DNA of 64,000 nt from Polyangiaceae bacterium. Lineage in GTDB: Bacteria > Myxococcota_A > Polyangia > Polyangiales > Polyangiaceae. The stretch spans positions 68,003-132,002 of the forward strand of contig JADJYE010000015.1 in NCBI GenBank assembly GCA_016719945.1, in the 5' to 3' direction. Numbering within the stretch: the stretch's first letter is position 1; every line of letters starts with the position of its first letter. Under the pieces are notes generated by a model that saw nothing but the letters and a program-made list of their open reading frames with translations, was not told the DNA's origin and ran no database searches. This document shows, piece by piece, positions 8,216 through 17,131 of this stretch. The position numbers were made by a program, and so were the translations under genes.

Positions 8216-8916
8216 CAGCCGCGGGCCTCCTCGGGGGTCGGAGGCTCGCGCGGCTCGACCTTGCCGTCGCGCACGCGGGCGACGAGGCGAGCGACGCCGA
8301 TCGCGTTCCACGCAGCGAACAACAGGAAGAGCGCGACGAGCGCGAGCGCCCAGCGCGAGGCCCGGGGTGAGCTGCCGTCGATCAGGATCCACGCGTCGGC
8401 TGGGACGGCCTTGCCCGTCTGCTTGAGGACCGTGTCGCGTAGCCCGCTGTGTCGCAGGCCCGCCTCGTTGAACGGCACGAGGCGCCCCGCGAAGGAGCTC
8501 GGCGGGATGAAGCGCGGACCTTCGAACCCCTCGGGCACCCGGATCTCGACCCACAGCTTCTCGTTCCCAGCGACGGGCGCGAGGCGGAACGTGTCGCTCT
8601 CCGCCGGCCTGCCGTACTTGATCGCGCCCTGGGTGCCGAGGAGCTTGGTGGTCCCCGAGACGTAGGTGTTCGCGTTCGGCGCGGCCGGCGCGAGCGCCGT
8701 GAGATCGCCGAGGTCTTGCGGCACGCCGGCCGCGAGCGCGTACCGCGCCTCGCTGCGCAGCGACCACGCGAGCAGCACGGCGGCGAGGCACGTGATCGAC
8801 ATGACCGCTACCGTGAGCCAGCGCTCGCGCTTCGGCGGCGCAGGGAGCGCCAGGAGCTCGGGGTCGTCCTTCGGGGGGCCCGAAGCGACCAGCGCTGTGC
8901 TCGATTGGGAGGACAC
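8215..8916 (-). CDS. Membrane protein with two TM helices and a periplasmic domain
   Basis: About 233 residues if started at GTG 8916; the exact start is uncertain because no good ribosome site is visible and the frame stays open further upstream. A first TM helix (LTVAVMSITCLAAVLLAWSL) is followed by about 125 residues that should be periplasmic and contain RLAPVAGNEKLWVEIRVPEG, then a second TM helix (WALALVALFLLFAAWNAIGV). The tail is short and charged. I do not recognise the family. Coupling by ATGA to the cupin protein suggests a joint membrane-sensing or envelope role. Confidence 0.65.
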   Translation of the reverse strand: MSSQSSTALVASGPPKDDPELLALPAPPKRERWLTVAVMSITCLAAVLLAWSLRSEARYALAAGVPQDLGDLTALAPAAPNANTYVSGTTKLLGTQGAIKYGRPAESDTFRLAPVAGNEKLWVEIRVPEGFEGPRFIPPSSFAGRLVPFNEAGLRHSGLRDTVLKQTGKAVPADAWILIDGSSPRASRWALALVALFLLFAAWNAIGVARLVARVRDGKVEPREPPTPEEARG

Positions 8917-9067
8917 GTTCGGAGCCAGTATACCGAAGCGAGGTTCGCTGTACCGGGAACCTGCCCACCTTCGGCGCGGTCGAGCGGGGCACATGTCCAG
9001 TCTCGGGCCCTCGACGTTGCCTTTTGGTTCACCTGCCCGACAAGGTGCACTAGCCTTCCCGAACCTC

Positions 9068-9598
9068 ATGGCTTCGGCGCCGAAATCGGTCATTTGCCCC
9101 GCTTGCAGCTACAAGAACGCGTCCATGGCGACCCGCTGCGTCTCGTGCGGGGCCACGATGGACCTGGGCCCGAGGTCGAAGGCCGACGCCTCCCGCTCGC
9201 GCTACGCGGGCCAAACGGGCTTCAGCGTGGGCTGGTGCGTGATCGCGTTCGTCGTCCTCGGGGTGCTGACCGGCGCGCTCGTGCTCGGCCTGCCCATGGT
9301 CGTCACCCAGCTCGACTTCGAGGGCTCGAACGGCATGCTCGTCTCGATCCCGGTGTGGTTCGTCGGCGGCCTGCTGATCGGCATGATCTCGCCAGGCCGA
9401 ACGTTCATCGAGCCCGTCGTCGCGGCGCTCTTCGTCGCGGTGCCGACCGTCATGTACCTGTGGGCCTACCAGACCGTGCGGGTGCTGCCGGGCTTCATGT
9501 ACGTGATCATGGGCATGATCGGCGTCATGTTCACGCTCATCGGCTCGTACCTCGGCGAGCGCATCCAGATGGGTCCCCCGCCGAAGACCGTCGAGTGA
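9068..9598 (+). CDS. Zinc-ribbon membrane protein
   Basis: A 176-residue protein starting at ATG 9068. Residues about 8-32 form a zinc ribbon (VICPACSYKNASMATRCVSCG; two CxxC knuckles). Three or four hydrophobic helices follow (GWCVIAFVVLGVLTGALVLG, VSIPVWFVGGLLIGMI, VVAALFVAVPTVMYLWAY, FMYVIMGMIGVMFTLIGSYL). Such zinc-ribbon plus TM proteins are common in Myxococcota and have no established function. The next gene starts inside its stop codon (GTGA). Confidence 0.8.
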   Translation: MASAPKSVICPACSYKNASMATRCVSCGATMDLGPRSKADASRSRYAGQTGFSVGWCVIAFVVLGVLTGALVLGLPMVVTQLDFEGSNGMLVSIPVWFVGGLLIGMISPGRTFIEPVVAALFVAVPTVMYLWAYQTVRVLPGFMYVIMGMIGVMFTLIGSYLGERIQMGPPPKTVE

Positions 9599-10026
9599 GC
9601 TCGAGCACGCGGGCAGCGCTGGCGCGGCTGGCGCTCGCGCTGCTGGCGATCGCAGGGCCCGCCGGGTGTGGGCGCTCGGAGCGAGAACAGTTCGAGGCGG
9701 TCGAGGCCGCCGTGCAGCGCTCGCGCGACGCGCCGAAGGAGCGCCCGGACGAGATCCGCGCCGCCGCCGACAAGCTCGCCGTCCTGGAGGTCGATCACCC
9801 CAAGGCCATCTCGGCCCGAGACGCGTGCGCGACCGCAGAGCACGACCGGGCCGAGCTGTTCGAGCTGGTCCAAAAGACGCAGGCCGACGTGCGCAGCGCC
9901 ACGGCCCAGACCGACCCCACCCTGCTGGCCGAGCGGTTCAAGAAGATCGACGACCTGCAGGAGCGGCTCCCGGCGCGCCACGACCTGTGCAGCCAGCGCA
10001 TGTCCGAGCTCTGGACGGGTCGCTGA
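9595..10026 (+). CDS. Small helical lipoprotein
   Basis: A 143-residue protein with a signal peptide ending in the lipobox GPAGC (Cys about residue 22). The mature part is rich in Glu, Arg, Lys and Ala and predicted helical, probably a coiled coil. Start GTG 9595 overlaps the previous stop by 4 nt, so it is likely made with the zinc-ribbon membrane protein. No family recognised. Confidence 0.75.
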   Translation: MSSSTRAALARLALALLAIAGPAGCGRSEREQFEAVEAAVQRSRDAPKERPDEIRAAADKLAVLEVDHPKAISARDACATAEHDRAELFELVQKTQADVRSATAQTDPTLLAERFKKIDDLQERLPARHDLCSQRMSELWTGR

Positions 10027-10066
10027 CGCGCCCGGCGGGCGATCGTGCTAGAAGCGAGCATCCGCC

Positions 10067-11734
10067 ATGTTCGACACCCTCGCCCGCGGCTTTCGGCAGG
10101 CTAAGAACCGTCTCGCTGGTCTCACCGAGCTGACGGAGCAGAACATCGACGCCGCCCTGCGCGAGGTGCGGCTCAGCCTGCTCGAGGCCGACGTCGAGAT
10201 CGGCGTCGTGAAGGCGTTCCTCGCGCGGGTGAAGGAGAAGGCGATCGGCCAGACCCACACCAGCCGCGTCAAGCACGAGGGGCAGTCCCAGGCGGTCTCG
10301 GCGAGCGACATCTTCGTCAAGATCTGCCACGACGAGCTGATCTCGCTGATGTCCCACGACGCCGAGCCGGTGACGTTCGCGGCGACCGGCGCGACCGGCA
10401 TCATGATGGTCGGCCTGCAAGGCTCGGGCAAGACGACGTCTTCGGCCAAGCTCGCGCGCTGGCTCGAGAAGCAAGGCAAGAAGCCGCTGCTCGTCGCCGC
10501 CGACATGCAGCGCCCTGCCGCCGTCGAGCAGCTCAAGGTGCTCGGCGCCCAGCTGAAGATCCCGGTCTTCAACCTCCCCGACAAGACCCCCGTAGAGATC
10601 TGCGCGGCGGCACGCGACGAGGCGAAGAAGCTCGGCCGCGACGTCATCATCTACGACACCGCGGGTCGCCTCGCGATCGACGAAGCCCTCATGCAGGAGC
10701 TCGCGGACATCAAGGCGAAGACCTCGCCCGAGAACGTCTACCTGGTCATCGACGCGATGATCGGCCAAGACAGCGTCAAGACGGCGCGCTCGTTCCACGA
10801 TCGCCTCGCGATCAGCGGCGTCGTGCTCACCAAGCTCGACGGCGACGCGCGCGGCGGCGCCGCCATCAGCGTGAAGGAGGCGACCGGCGCCCCCATCCTC
10901 TTCTCTGGCGTGGGGGAGACGACCGACAAGTTCGACGAGTTCAGGCCGGAGGGCATGGCGAGCCGCATCCTGGGCATGGGCGACGTCGTCGGCCTCATGC
11001 AGGACTTCGAGGAGGTCGTCGATCAGAAGAAGGCCGAGCGGGACGCCGAGCGCATGCTCTCGGGGGAGTTCACCCTCGAGGACTTCCTCGAGCACGTGCG
11101 GATGATCCAGAAGATGGGGTCCCTGAAGGACCTCGTCGACAAGCTCCCCCTCGGCGGCATGCTCCCCGGCGGCCTCCCCGACAACATCAACCTCGACGAT
11201 CGCGAGCTGGTCCGCATCGAGGCGATCATCCAGTCGATGACGCGCTTCGAGAAGAAGGACCCCTACGCGCTCATCCGCGAGCCTGCCCGCACCGACCGCA
11301 TCGCCAAGGGCTCGGGCACGAAGCCCGAGCAGGTGAACGAGCTCGTCCAGAAGTTCGTCTTCATGCGACAGATGATGTCGTCGCTGGGCCAGAACATGGG
11401 GATGATGGGGAAGATCCCCGGCCTCAAGCAGCTCGCGATGGCGCGCGGCGCCAAGAAGATGATGCAGGGCGGGGGCATGCCCGGCATGGGCGGCTTCCCC
11501 GGCATGCCCGGCATGGGCGGCTTCCCCGGCATGCCCGGCATGGGCGGCTTCCCCGGCATGCCCGGCATGGGCGGCTTCCCCGGCATGGGCGGCTTCCCCG
11601 GGATGATGCCCGGCATGGGCGGCGACGGCGGCGAGTCGCTCACGAAGATGAAGCCTCTCTCCCAGGCCGAGAAGAACGCGAAGAAGGCGGCCCGCAAGCG
11701 CGAGCGCGACGCCCGCAAGAAGGGCCGGCGCTGA
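10067..11734 (+). CDS. ffh: Signal recognition particle GTPase Ffh (SRP54)
   Basis: A 555-residue SRP GTPase that binds 4.5S RNA and signal peptides and docks with FtsY. The N domain starts MFDTLARGF; the G domain has the P-loop GLQGSGKTTSSAKLA (about residue 120), DTAGRL and the TKLDGDARGG specificity motif; the Met-rich M domain follows (MMSSLGQNMGMMGK). The protein is about 100 residues longer than E. coli Ffh because of a C-terminal run of GMPGMGGFP repeats ending in a Lys/Arg-rich tail. The repeat DNA is annotated separately. The gene appears monocistronic, with a 40-nt gap from the upstream lipoprotein. Confidence 0.97.
   Translation: MFDTLARGFRQAKNRLAGLTELTEQNIDAALREVRLSLLEADVEIGVVKAFLARVKEKAIGQTHTSRVKHEGQSQAVSASDIFVKICHDELISLMSHDAEPVTFAATGATGIMMVGLQGSGKTTSSAKLARWLEKQGKKPLLVAADMQRPAAVEQLKVLGAQLKIPVFNLPDKTPVEICAAARDEAKKLGRDVIIYDTAGRLAIDEALMQELADIKAKTSPENVYLVIDAMIGQDSVKTARSFHDRLAISGVVLTKLDGDARGGAAISVKEATGAPILFSGVGETTDKFDEFRPEGMASRILGMGDVVGLMQDFEEVVDQKKAERDAERMLSGEFTLEDFLEHVRMIQKMGSLKDLVDKLPLGGMLPGGLPDNINLDDRELVRIEAIIQSMTRFEKKDPYALIREPARTDRIAKGSGTKPEQVNELVQKFVFMRQMMSSLGQNMGMMGKIPGLKQLAMARGAKKMMQGGGMPGMGGFPGMPGMGGFPGMPGMGGFPGMPGMGGFPGMGGFPGMMPGMGGDGGESLTKMKPLSQAEKNAKKAARKRERDARKKGRR
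11474..11599 (+). repeat. Tandem 27-nt repeat inside ffh
   Basis: Four full copies of a 27-nt unit (11474-11500, 11501-11527, 11528-11554, 11555-11581) and a partial fifth to 11599. Each unit encodes GMPGMGGFP. Copies are identical at the DNA level, so copy number may vary by slippage without changing the frame. Confidence 0.9.
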
Positions 11735-11742
11735 GCGTCGGT

Positions 11743-12531
11743 GTGTGGCTCGCGCGCCGAACGGCGAAGCTCTCGCCGCTCGCTCTGCTCGCGCTCGGCT
11801 GCGGACCCTCGGAGCGCACCAGCGCGACCTCGAGCGTCGCGACGCCGTTCGCTGCCCCGTCGCTGACGGCTCCGTTCATCGGCGGCGCGGCGGTGAAGCT
11901 CGACGGCGCGCTGGACGAGCCCGCCTGGGAGCAGGCCGCGAAGACCGGCGCGTTCGTCGGAGCCCGCAGCGGGCGCCCGCAGCCCGGCCCGCTGCAGGGT
12001 GAGGCGCGCGTCTTCTGGGACGACGCTTTCCTCTACGTCGCGATCGACATCAAGGACGAGACGGTGCGCGGGGGCTTCCCGGCGGACGCGACGGATCCAC
12101 ACCTGTGGGAGCGCGACACGGCCGAGCTCATGCTCGACCCCGACGGCGCCGACAATCGCGACTACTACGAGCTGCAGATCAACCCGCAAGGTCTGGTGTT
12201 CGACTCGCGCTTCGACGACTACAACGCCCCGCGCGGAGGGCCTGCGGGGCCGTTCGGCCACCAGACCTGGTCGAGCCAGGTCGAGCGTGCGGTGAAGGTC
12301 CGCGGCACGCTCGACGACGACAGCGATCGCGACGCAGGGTACGTCGTCGAGGCGCGGATCCCGTGGGCCTCGTTCGACAAGGCCACGCGCGCCCCGCCCG
12401 CCGACGGGGACGGCTGGAAGGTGAACTTCTACGCGATGCAGGACAACGCAGGGGTCGCCTGGTCGCCCATCCTCGGCGAGGGCAACTTCCATCGCGTCCG
12501 CCACTTCGGCGAAATCACCTTCGAGCGCTGA
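11743..12531 (+). CDS. Lipoprotein with CBM9-like carbohydrate-binding domain
   Basis: A 262-residue protein with a short signal peptide and lipobox (LLALGC, Cys about residue 20). The mature domain has the pattern of carbohydrate-binding module family 9-like proteins: VKLDGALDEPAWEQA at the front, DAFLYVAIDIKDE, RDTAELMLDPDG and a late AYVVEARIPW-type strand. Such domains bind sugars or sit on the outer surface of envelope proteins. Start GTG 11743 lies 9 nt after the ffh stop. No enzymatic module is attached. Confidence 0.8.
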   Translation: MWLARRTAKLSPLALLALGCGPSERTSATSSVATPFAAPSLTAPFIGGAAVKLDGALDEPAWEQAAKTGAFVGARSGRPQPGPLQGEARVFWDDAFLYVAIDIKDETVRGGFPADATDPHLWERDTAELMLDPDGADNRDYYELQINPQGLVFDSRFDDYNAPRGGPAGPFGHQTWSSQVERAVKVRGTLDDDSDRDAGYVVEARIPWASFDKATRAPPADGDGWKVNFYAMQDNAGVAWSPILGEGNFHRVRHFGEITFER

Positions 12532-12577
12532 AGCGGCGCGACCCAAGACCCAGAGCCAGCGCGGGTTCCACCTCACG

Positions 12578-13624
12578 ATGAGGACGCCGGCTCGCTCGCT
12601 CGCCTTCGCCGCCGCGCTCTCGCTGCTCGGCTGCGCGAGCGCCCCGGCCACCACGGCGCTCGACGGGCACAAACTGACCTTCCCCGATCCGAAGCGCCCG
12701 AGCTTCGAGCCCGAGGTCGTGTGGTCCCCGCGCCACGTGTCGCCGCGACAGCCCATGCGCCACGAGGCTCGCCCGACGGTGCTGGCGATGAGGTCGGTCG
12801 ACTACGCGAGCCTCGACGTTCAAGGGCCGGACCCGAAGCGAGCCGACACCGTCGGGTTCAAGGTCGGCCTGGTCGCTGGGGCAGAGGTGCTCTTTTCGAA
12901 GGACGATGTCTTGCTCGAGGTCGAGGCCCGGGAGATGCGCGCGTTCTGGGCGCCGAAGAGCGCATCGTCGCTCGCCTTCGTCCCCAGCCACGACCGGCTG
13001 CTCGCCACCTCAACGGATCCCGTCGAAGGCCTGCCGGCATCCCCCCTCTGCTCCCAGTTCTCAGCGATGACCGTGAGGGCGCGCGGGTTCCGCCGCTCGA
13101 CCTGGGACGACGACTCGCTCGAGCTCATGGAGCTCTACGGCAAGGTCGACCCGAGGACGTGTCAGGGCCAAGCGTGGGCGAGCGAGTGGGCGACCGCCAA
13201 CGCGCTCGTCGACGGCCGGCTGTACGCGTTCCGTAGGTGCACCTCGCGCTGCGACGGGGCCGATCCGCGGCGTCGTGAGGAGCTCGTCCTCATCGGCCCG
13301 CCGGCGAGATGGTCCGCCACCAGCGCCGGGCTCGAGGAGCAGGTGAGGCCTCACGACGGCGCGTTCAGCCTGATCACGATCCCTGTCTCGCGCGGGAGCT
13401 CGGCGTCCGCGGTCCTTCACGTCGAAGCCCGAGCGCTCGCGTACTTCCTCGCCTTGCGCGGCGCCGAGCCGAGCTGGGCGCACGGCGAGCGCAGCTCCCT
13501 CGCGATCGGCGAGGCGCTCGCGTATTCGGTCGAGATCGCGTGGCCCGAGGGCGCGGAGACGCCCGAGGCCATGCTGTATGTCTCGAAGGCGACGCCGATG
13601 GCGGCGGAGCTGCTCGGGGAGTGA
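12578..13624 (+). CDS. Hypothetical lipoprotein
   Basis: A 348-residue protein with a signal peptide ending in lipobox LLGCAS (Cys about residue 19). The mature part has a mixed alpha/beta composition with one Cys pair region (RRCTSRC) and no motif I recognise. It follows the CBM9-like gene by 46 nt on the same strand and converges with the fibro-slime gene. Confidence 0.75.
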   Translation: MRTPARSLAFAAALSLLGCASAPATTALDGHKLTFPDPKRPSFEPEVVWSPRHVSPRQPMRHEARPTVLAMRSVDYASLDVQGPDPKRADTVGFKVGLVAGAEVLFSKDDVLLEVEAREMRAFWAPKSASSLAFVPSHDRLLATSTDPVEGLPASPLCSQFSAMTVRARGFRRSTWDDDSLELMELYGKVDPRTCQGQAWASEWATANALVDGRLYAFRRCTSRCDGADPRRREELVLIGPPARWSATSAGLEEQVRPHDGAFSLITIPVSRGSSASAVLHVEARALAYFLALRGAEPSWAHGERSSLAIGEALAYSVEIAWPEGAETPEAMLYVSKATPMAAELLGE

Positions 13625-13655
13625 GCCGCGGGCCCGCCCTCGGCGGCGCACCCCG

Positions 13656-14483
13656 CTACTCGGGCGGGACGCCGCAGTCGATGAACACCAGCGTCGTGTC
13701 GACCCGGAAGTTCGACTCGGTCGTGTGCCGCTCGGCGAAGAAGAAGTCGAGCGAGTAGATCTCGCCGGCGACCAGGCCGAGCTCCGCTGCGCGCGCGTCG
13801 AGATCGATGCTCGCGCTCATCGCGCCGTGTACGCCGCCGAGATCGATCGCCAGCCTCCCGTTGATGAAGGTGAAGAGATCGTCGTCTCCCGTGAAGCTGA
13901 ACGTCTCGCCGCCGGAGTAGAGGAACGTCGTGTGCAGCTCGTAGGTGAAGTGGAAGTTGTGCTCGTTGCCCTCATTGCCGAGGAGCTGGTCGTCGAGCGG
14001 GAAGAAGTCCGAGTCGTCGAACGTGAAGACGCCGCCCGGCCCCGGGGTGAGGGCGAGCGTGTAGAGCACGGACGCGTTGATGCCCTCGACGTCGCGGAAC
14101 CACTGGTCGAAGTTCGCCTGGCCGGTCGTCGTGGGGTTGCCGTCTTGGCCGGCGTAGACGGGCTTCTGATCAGCGCCTAGATCGGGGAGCACGATGCCGG
14201 GGTCGACGCCGAGGAAGTCCTCGAAGTCGGGGTGGCTCGCGCTGAAATCGCGCAGCGTGCCGGTCAGGTTCGAGCCGCACGCCCCGCCCCCGCTGCCGGT
14301 CGTCGTACCGCCGCCCGCACCCCCCGCGCCGGTGGGGAAGCCGTTGCCGCTCGACCCGCCCGCGCCACCCGCGCCACCGGCGGCGCTGGGCCCGTCCTCG
14401 TCGTCGGTGGAGCCGTCGCACTCACAGCCGGCGAAGGCCATGAGCGCGAGAGGGAGCGCGCGGAGGACGGCAGCTGGGCGCAT
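13656..14483 (-). CDS. Fibro-slime domain lipoprotein
   Basis: A 275-residue protein. The signal peptide ends in FAGCEC. A Gly/Ala/Ser linker follows to about residue 70, then a fibro-slime domain: LTGTLRDFSASHPDFEDF near its start, FTFDDSDFFPLD, NFHFTYELHTTFLYSGGE and FSFTGDDDLFTFINGRLAIDLGG. This PA14-related domain is found in surface and slime-associated proteins of gliding bacteria and slime moulds. It lies 10 nt after the ferritin-like gene on the same strand, so both are likely one transcript. Confidence 0.88.
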   Translation of the reverse strand: MRPAAVLRALPLALMAFAGCECDGSTDDEDGPSAAGGAGGAGGSSGNGFPTGAGGAGGGTTTGSGGGACGSNLTGTLRDFSASHPDFEDFLGVDPGIVLPDLGADQKPVYAGQDGNPTTTGQANFDQWFRDVEGINASVLYTLALTPGPGGVFTFDDSDFFPLDDQLLGNEGNEHNFHFTYELHTTFLYSGGETFSFTGDDDLFTFINGRLAIDLGGVHGAMSASIDLDARAAELGLVAGEIYSLDFFFAERHTTESNFRVDTTLVFIDCGVPPE

Positions 14484-14493
14484 CTTGGGGATC

Positions 14494-15930
14494 TTACGCC
14501 GCGGCGCGACGCTCCGCCGCCGCGATCGCCCTCAAGCAGGGCAGCACCGCCTCGCGCAGGGTGCGTCGCCGCACGTGCGCGCGCAGCTGGGGCGAGACGA
14601 CGCCGTGGGCGAGCAGCGCGCTGTCTCGCGCGCCGGTCAGCGGCAGCGGCGCGCGCAGCTCGCGCTCGAGGCGCTCGAGCTCGTCCTCCAGCGCGAGGCG
14701 CGCCCGGGGGAAAGCTTCGATCGCCCACGCGAGCGCCCGCCACGCGAGCTCGGCGTGCTCGCTCTCGTCGCCGGCGATCGTGCCGAGCGCGTCGCTCACG
14801 ACGTCGTCGACCGCGTGCACCTGCGCCTCCCCGGCCTCGACCGCCGCGACCGTCTCCCCGACGCAGCCCTCGCGGATCAGCTGGCGCACGAAGGTGGCGA
14901 CGTCGGCCGCGCCGTCGAGCGCGCCGTCGAGCGCGAGCGGCCCGGGCCCGACCGGCGCGCCGCGGTACGCGCTCGCCATCGCGAACGCCGTCCGCGCGTG
15001 CTTCGTCTCGTCCGCCATCGCGCGCGTCGTGCGCTCCACGAGATCGGGCGGCGCGCCGAGCGCGAGCAGCTCCATCGCGAACCGCGCGAAGGCCGCGACC
15101 GACGCGTGCTCCATCTGCGCGGTGAGCTCCCACGCCGCCGCGACGTCCCGCGCCAGCTCCGTCGATACGGCCTGCGGCCTGAACGTCAGATCGCGCCAAT
15201 CGGACCGGCGCGCGAGCGGCGCCGTGCGCGCCTCGTCGTCGATCAGGAACGGGCGCCCGATCGCGCAGCCACCCGGCACACACTCCCGGTGACCGTCGAG
15301 CGCGACGGCGCAGAACGAAGCCTCCGGCGGGCAGTCTGCGTCACCGCCGCATTGATCCGAGGGCGTCGTGCAGGCGAACTCGAGGTAGAGGCAGCCGAGC
15401 GTGGGATCCCAGCTGGTGCACTCTTGCCCCGAGCCGCAGTCCGCCGCGGTCTGGCAGCCGGCGGGCACACACACGCCAGCCGGATCCCCGCACATGCAGA
15501 CGGAGCCTGCGCCGCAGTCCGCGTCGGTCGCGCACGCGTCGACGCACTGGCACGCGATCTCTCCCGAGTCGCTGCACAGCTGCCCGTCTGGGCACACCCC
15601 GCAGCAGGTGTTCTCGTCCGGCCAGCTCTCCGGGCACTCGAGCGCAGCGCGCCGGGCGAGCTGACCGCCGTCGCACTGGTCGAAGCCGGTGTCCTTCCCG
15701 TCGACCAGGATGGGCACGGGGTTCTCGCAGCGCGCGCCGGGCGCCCCGCCCGTGCCGGTCCCCTGGCCTCCGGCGTTGGTCGCCCCAGTGCCCTCGCCGC
15801 CGCTTCCTCCTTCACCGTCGGTGACGATGACCTCGGAGCCACAGCCGAGGACCGGCGTCACGCCGAGCGAGAGCAGCAGAGTGCTGGCGTAGACCTCGAG
15901 GGACGTGAGGCGGGGACGAAGCGAGCGCAT
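14494..15930 (-). CDS. Cys-rich lipoprotein with C-terminal ferritin-like di-iron domain
   Basis: A 478-residue protein started at ATG 15930 (MRSLRPRLT); the signal peptide ends in VLGCGS. A Gly-rich linker leads to a region of about 160 residues with more than 20 Cys in a disulfide-rich pattern (CCGVCPDGQLC, CVPAGCQTAADC). The last 200 residues look like a ferritin-like four-helix bundle: MEHASVAAFARF, ADETKHARTAF, GCVGETVAA and GDESEHAELAW supply the two Glu/ExxH ligand sets. So an exported di-iron protein tethered through a disulfide-rich stalk. Substrate or oxidase role unknown. Confidence 0.8.
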   Translation of the reverse strand: MRSLRPRLTSLEVYASTLLLSLGVTPVLGCGSEVIVTDGEGGSGGEGTGATNAGGQGTGTGGAPGARCENPVPILVDGKDTGFDQCDGGQLARRAALECPESWPDENTCCGVCPDGQLCSDSGEIACQCVDACATDADCGAGSVCMCGDPAGVCVPAGCQTAADCGSGQECTSWDPTLGCLYLEFACTTPSDQCGGDADCPPEASFCAVALDGHRECVPGGCAIGRPFLIDDEARTAPLARRSDWRDLTFRPQAVSTELARDVAAAWELTAQMEHASVAAFARFAMELLALGAPPDLVERTTRAMADETKHARTAFAMASAYRGAPVGPGPLALDGALDGAADVATFVRQLIREGCVGETVAAVEAGEAQVHAVDDVVSDALGTIAGDESEHAELAWRALAWAIEAFPRARLALEDELERLERELRAPLPLTGARDSALLAHGVVSPQLRAHVRRRTLREAVLPCLRAIAAAERRAAA

Positions 15931-16114
15931 GAGAGACCTCCAGGGGCCGGGAGAAAGCACACCGCGTGCCGCGGCGATTGTCGCACGAAACGGCCTCTCG
16001 GGATGGAGGACCCTGTGCCACCTCGTGCCGAACCGCAACGGCACCCGTGCGCTTCGGCCAAGAGCGCACCGCGCGTGACGAGATCCGGGACAGGCCGCAC
16101 GGAGCGGCCCCCCC

Positions 16115-17131
16115 TCACACGTCGTAGAACTCGCCGACCAGCCCTTCGACGAAGCCCTCGATCTCGGGGGAGCGAAGGGCTGGCCTCATGAGCGGCCAGA
16201 GCACCTCGACGATCGCGTCGAAGTCCGGGGCGAGGTTGGCCCCGTATGTCGCGAGCGCCTGACGGAGCGGCTGCTTCGCGTGGGCGCGGACCATCATCTC
16301 GATGTTCGCGCGCCGCCGCCGCTTCGTCGCCTCGAGCCCGAGGTTGTGCCGGGTGAGCTCGTGACCCAGCCTCTCGCTGAGCTCGGTCGTCGCTTGGGTC
16401 ATCGGCGCCGTGAGCTCGCTGACCGGCTGCTCGAGCAGCCACGCGAACAGCTCCTTGCGCAGGGCGATGAACTGCGGGTCGCTGCTGCGCTTGATCGCCT
16501 GCTCCGCGACCGTCTTGAGGCCGCGCTTCGCGAAGCCTTGCAAGAAGCGCTTTCGCTCGGGCTCGAGCCGCTTCTGGAACTCTTCACGCACGGCGTCGAG
16601 GGCCTTCGCGAACGCGCCGAGCCCGAAGGCGAGCGGCCCCGCGATCTTCATCACCGAGGGCAGCCCCCACTCGGCCTTGAACGGATCGACCTTCTCGGAG
16701 AACTCGCGCAGCGCGTCGTCGAGCACGTCCCTCATGATGGGCTCGAACGCCGGGTGGCCGAGGAGCTCGCGCACGAACTTCGGCGAGATCAGATCCGGCC
16801 GCTCGAGCAGCTCCTCGAAGAGCGCGCGCGCCTCGGGTGACACGTACTGCTCGAGCTTCGACGGGTCTTCGCGCAGCCGAGCCATCTCGAGCATGAAGAA
16901 GGTGCGCACGATGGGGCGCGTCGTCTTGCTCACGACCGGATCGCTCGCCAGGTGGTCGGCGAGCTTCGCGAGAGCCTCGACCTCGAACAGCTCGCCCACG
17001 GGCGCAGCCAGCACGGCCTCGAAGCCGGCTTGCAGGTTCTTCCTCAGCTGCGCCTTGCCCCACTCCGAGCTGAGCCGCTCCTTGGCCCAGGCGACGTGGC
17101 GCTCGCGCGGGCTCTTGCGTTCTTCGGTCAT
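16115..17131 (-). CDS. Conserved-looking helical cytoplasmic protein of unknown function
   Basis: A 338-residue protein started at ATG 17131, overlapping the upstream stop by 4 nt. It has no signal peptide. Composition is highly charged and helical, with a central region containing GPLAFGLGAFAKALDAV that could be a membrane-associating helix. No family recognised. It is coupled to the large hydrolase-like lipoprotein gene, so a chaperone or regulatory role for that protein is possible (inference). Confidence 0.75.
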   Translation of the reverse strand: MTEERKSPRERHVAWAKERLSSEWGKAQLRKNLQAGFEAVLAAPVGELFEVEALAKLADHLASDPVVSKTTRPIVRTFFMLEMARLREDPSKLEQYVSPEARALFEELLERPDLISPKFVRELLGHPAFEPIMRDVLDDALREFSEKVDPFKAEWGLPSVMKIAGPLAFGLGAFAKALDAVREEFQKRLEPERKRFLQGFAKRGLKTVAEQAIKRSSDPQFIALRKELFAWLLEQPVSELTAPMTQATTELSERLGHELTRHNLGLEATKRRRRANIEMMVRAHAKQPLRQALATYGANLAPDFDAIVEVLWPLMRPALRSPEIEGFVEGLVGEFYDV

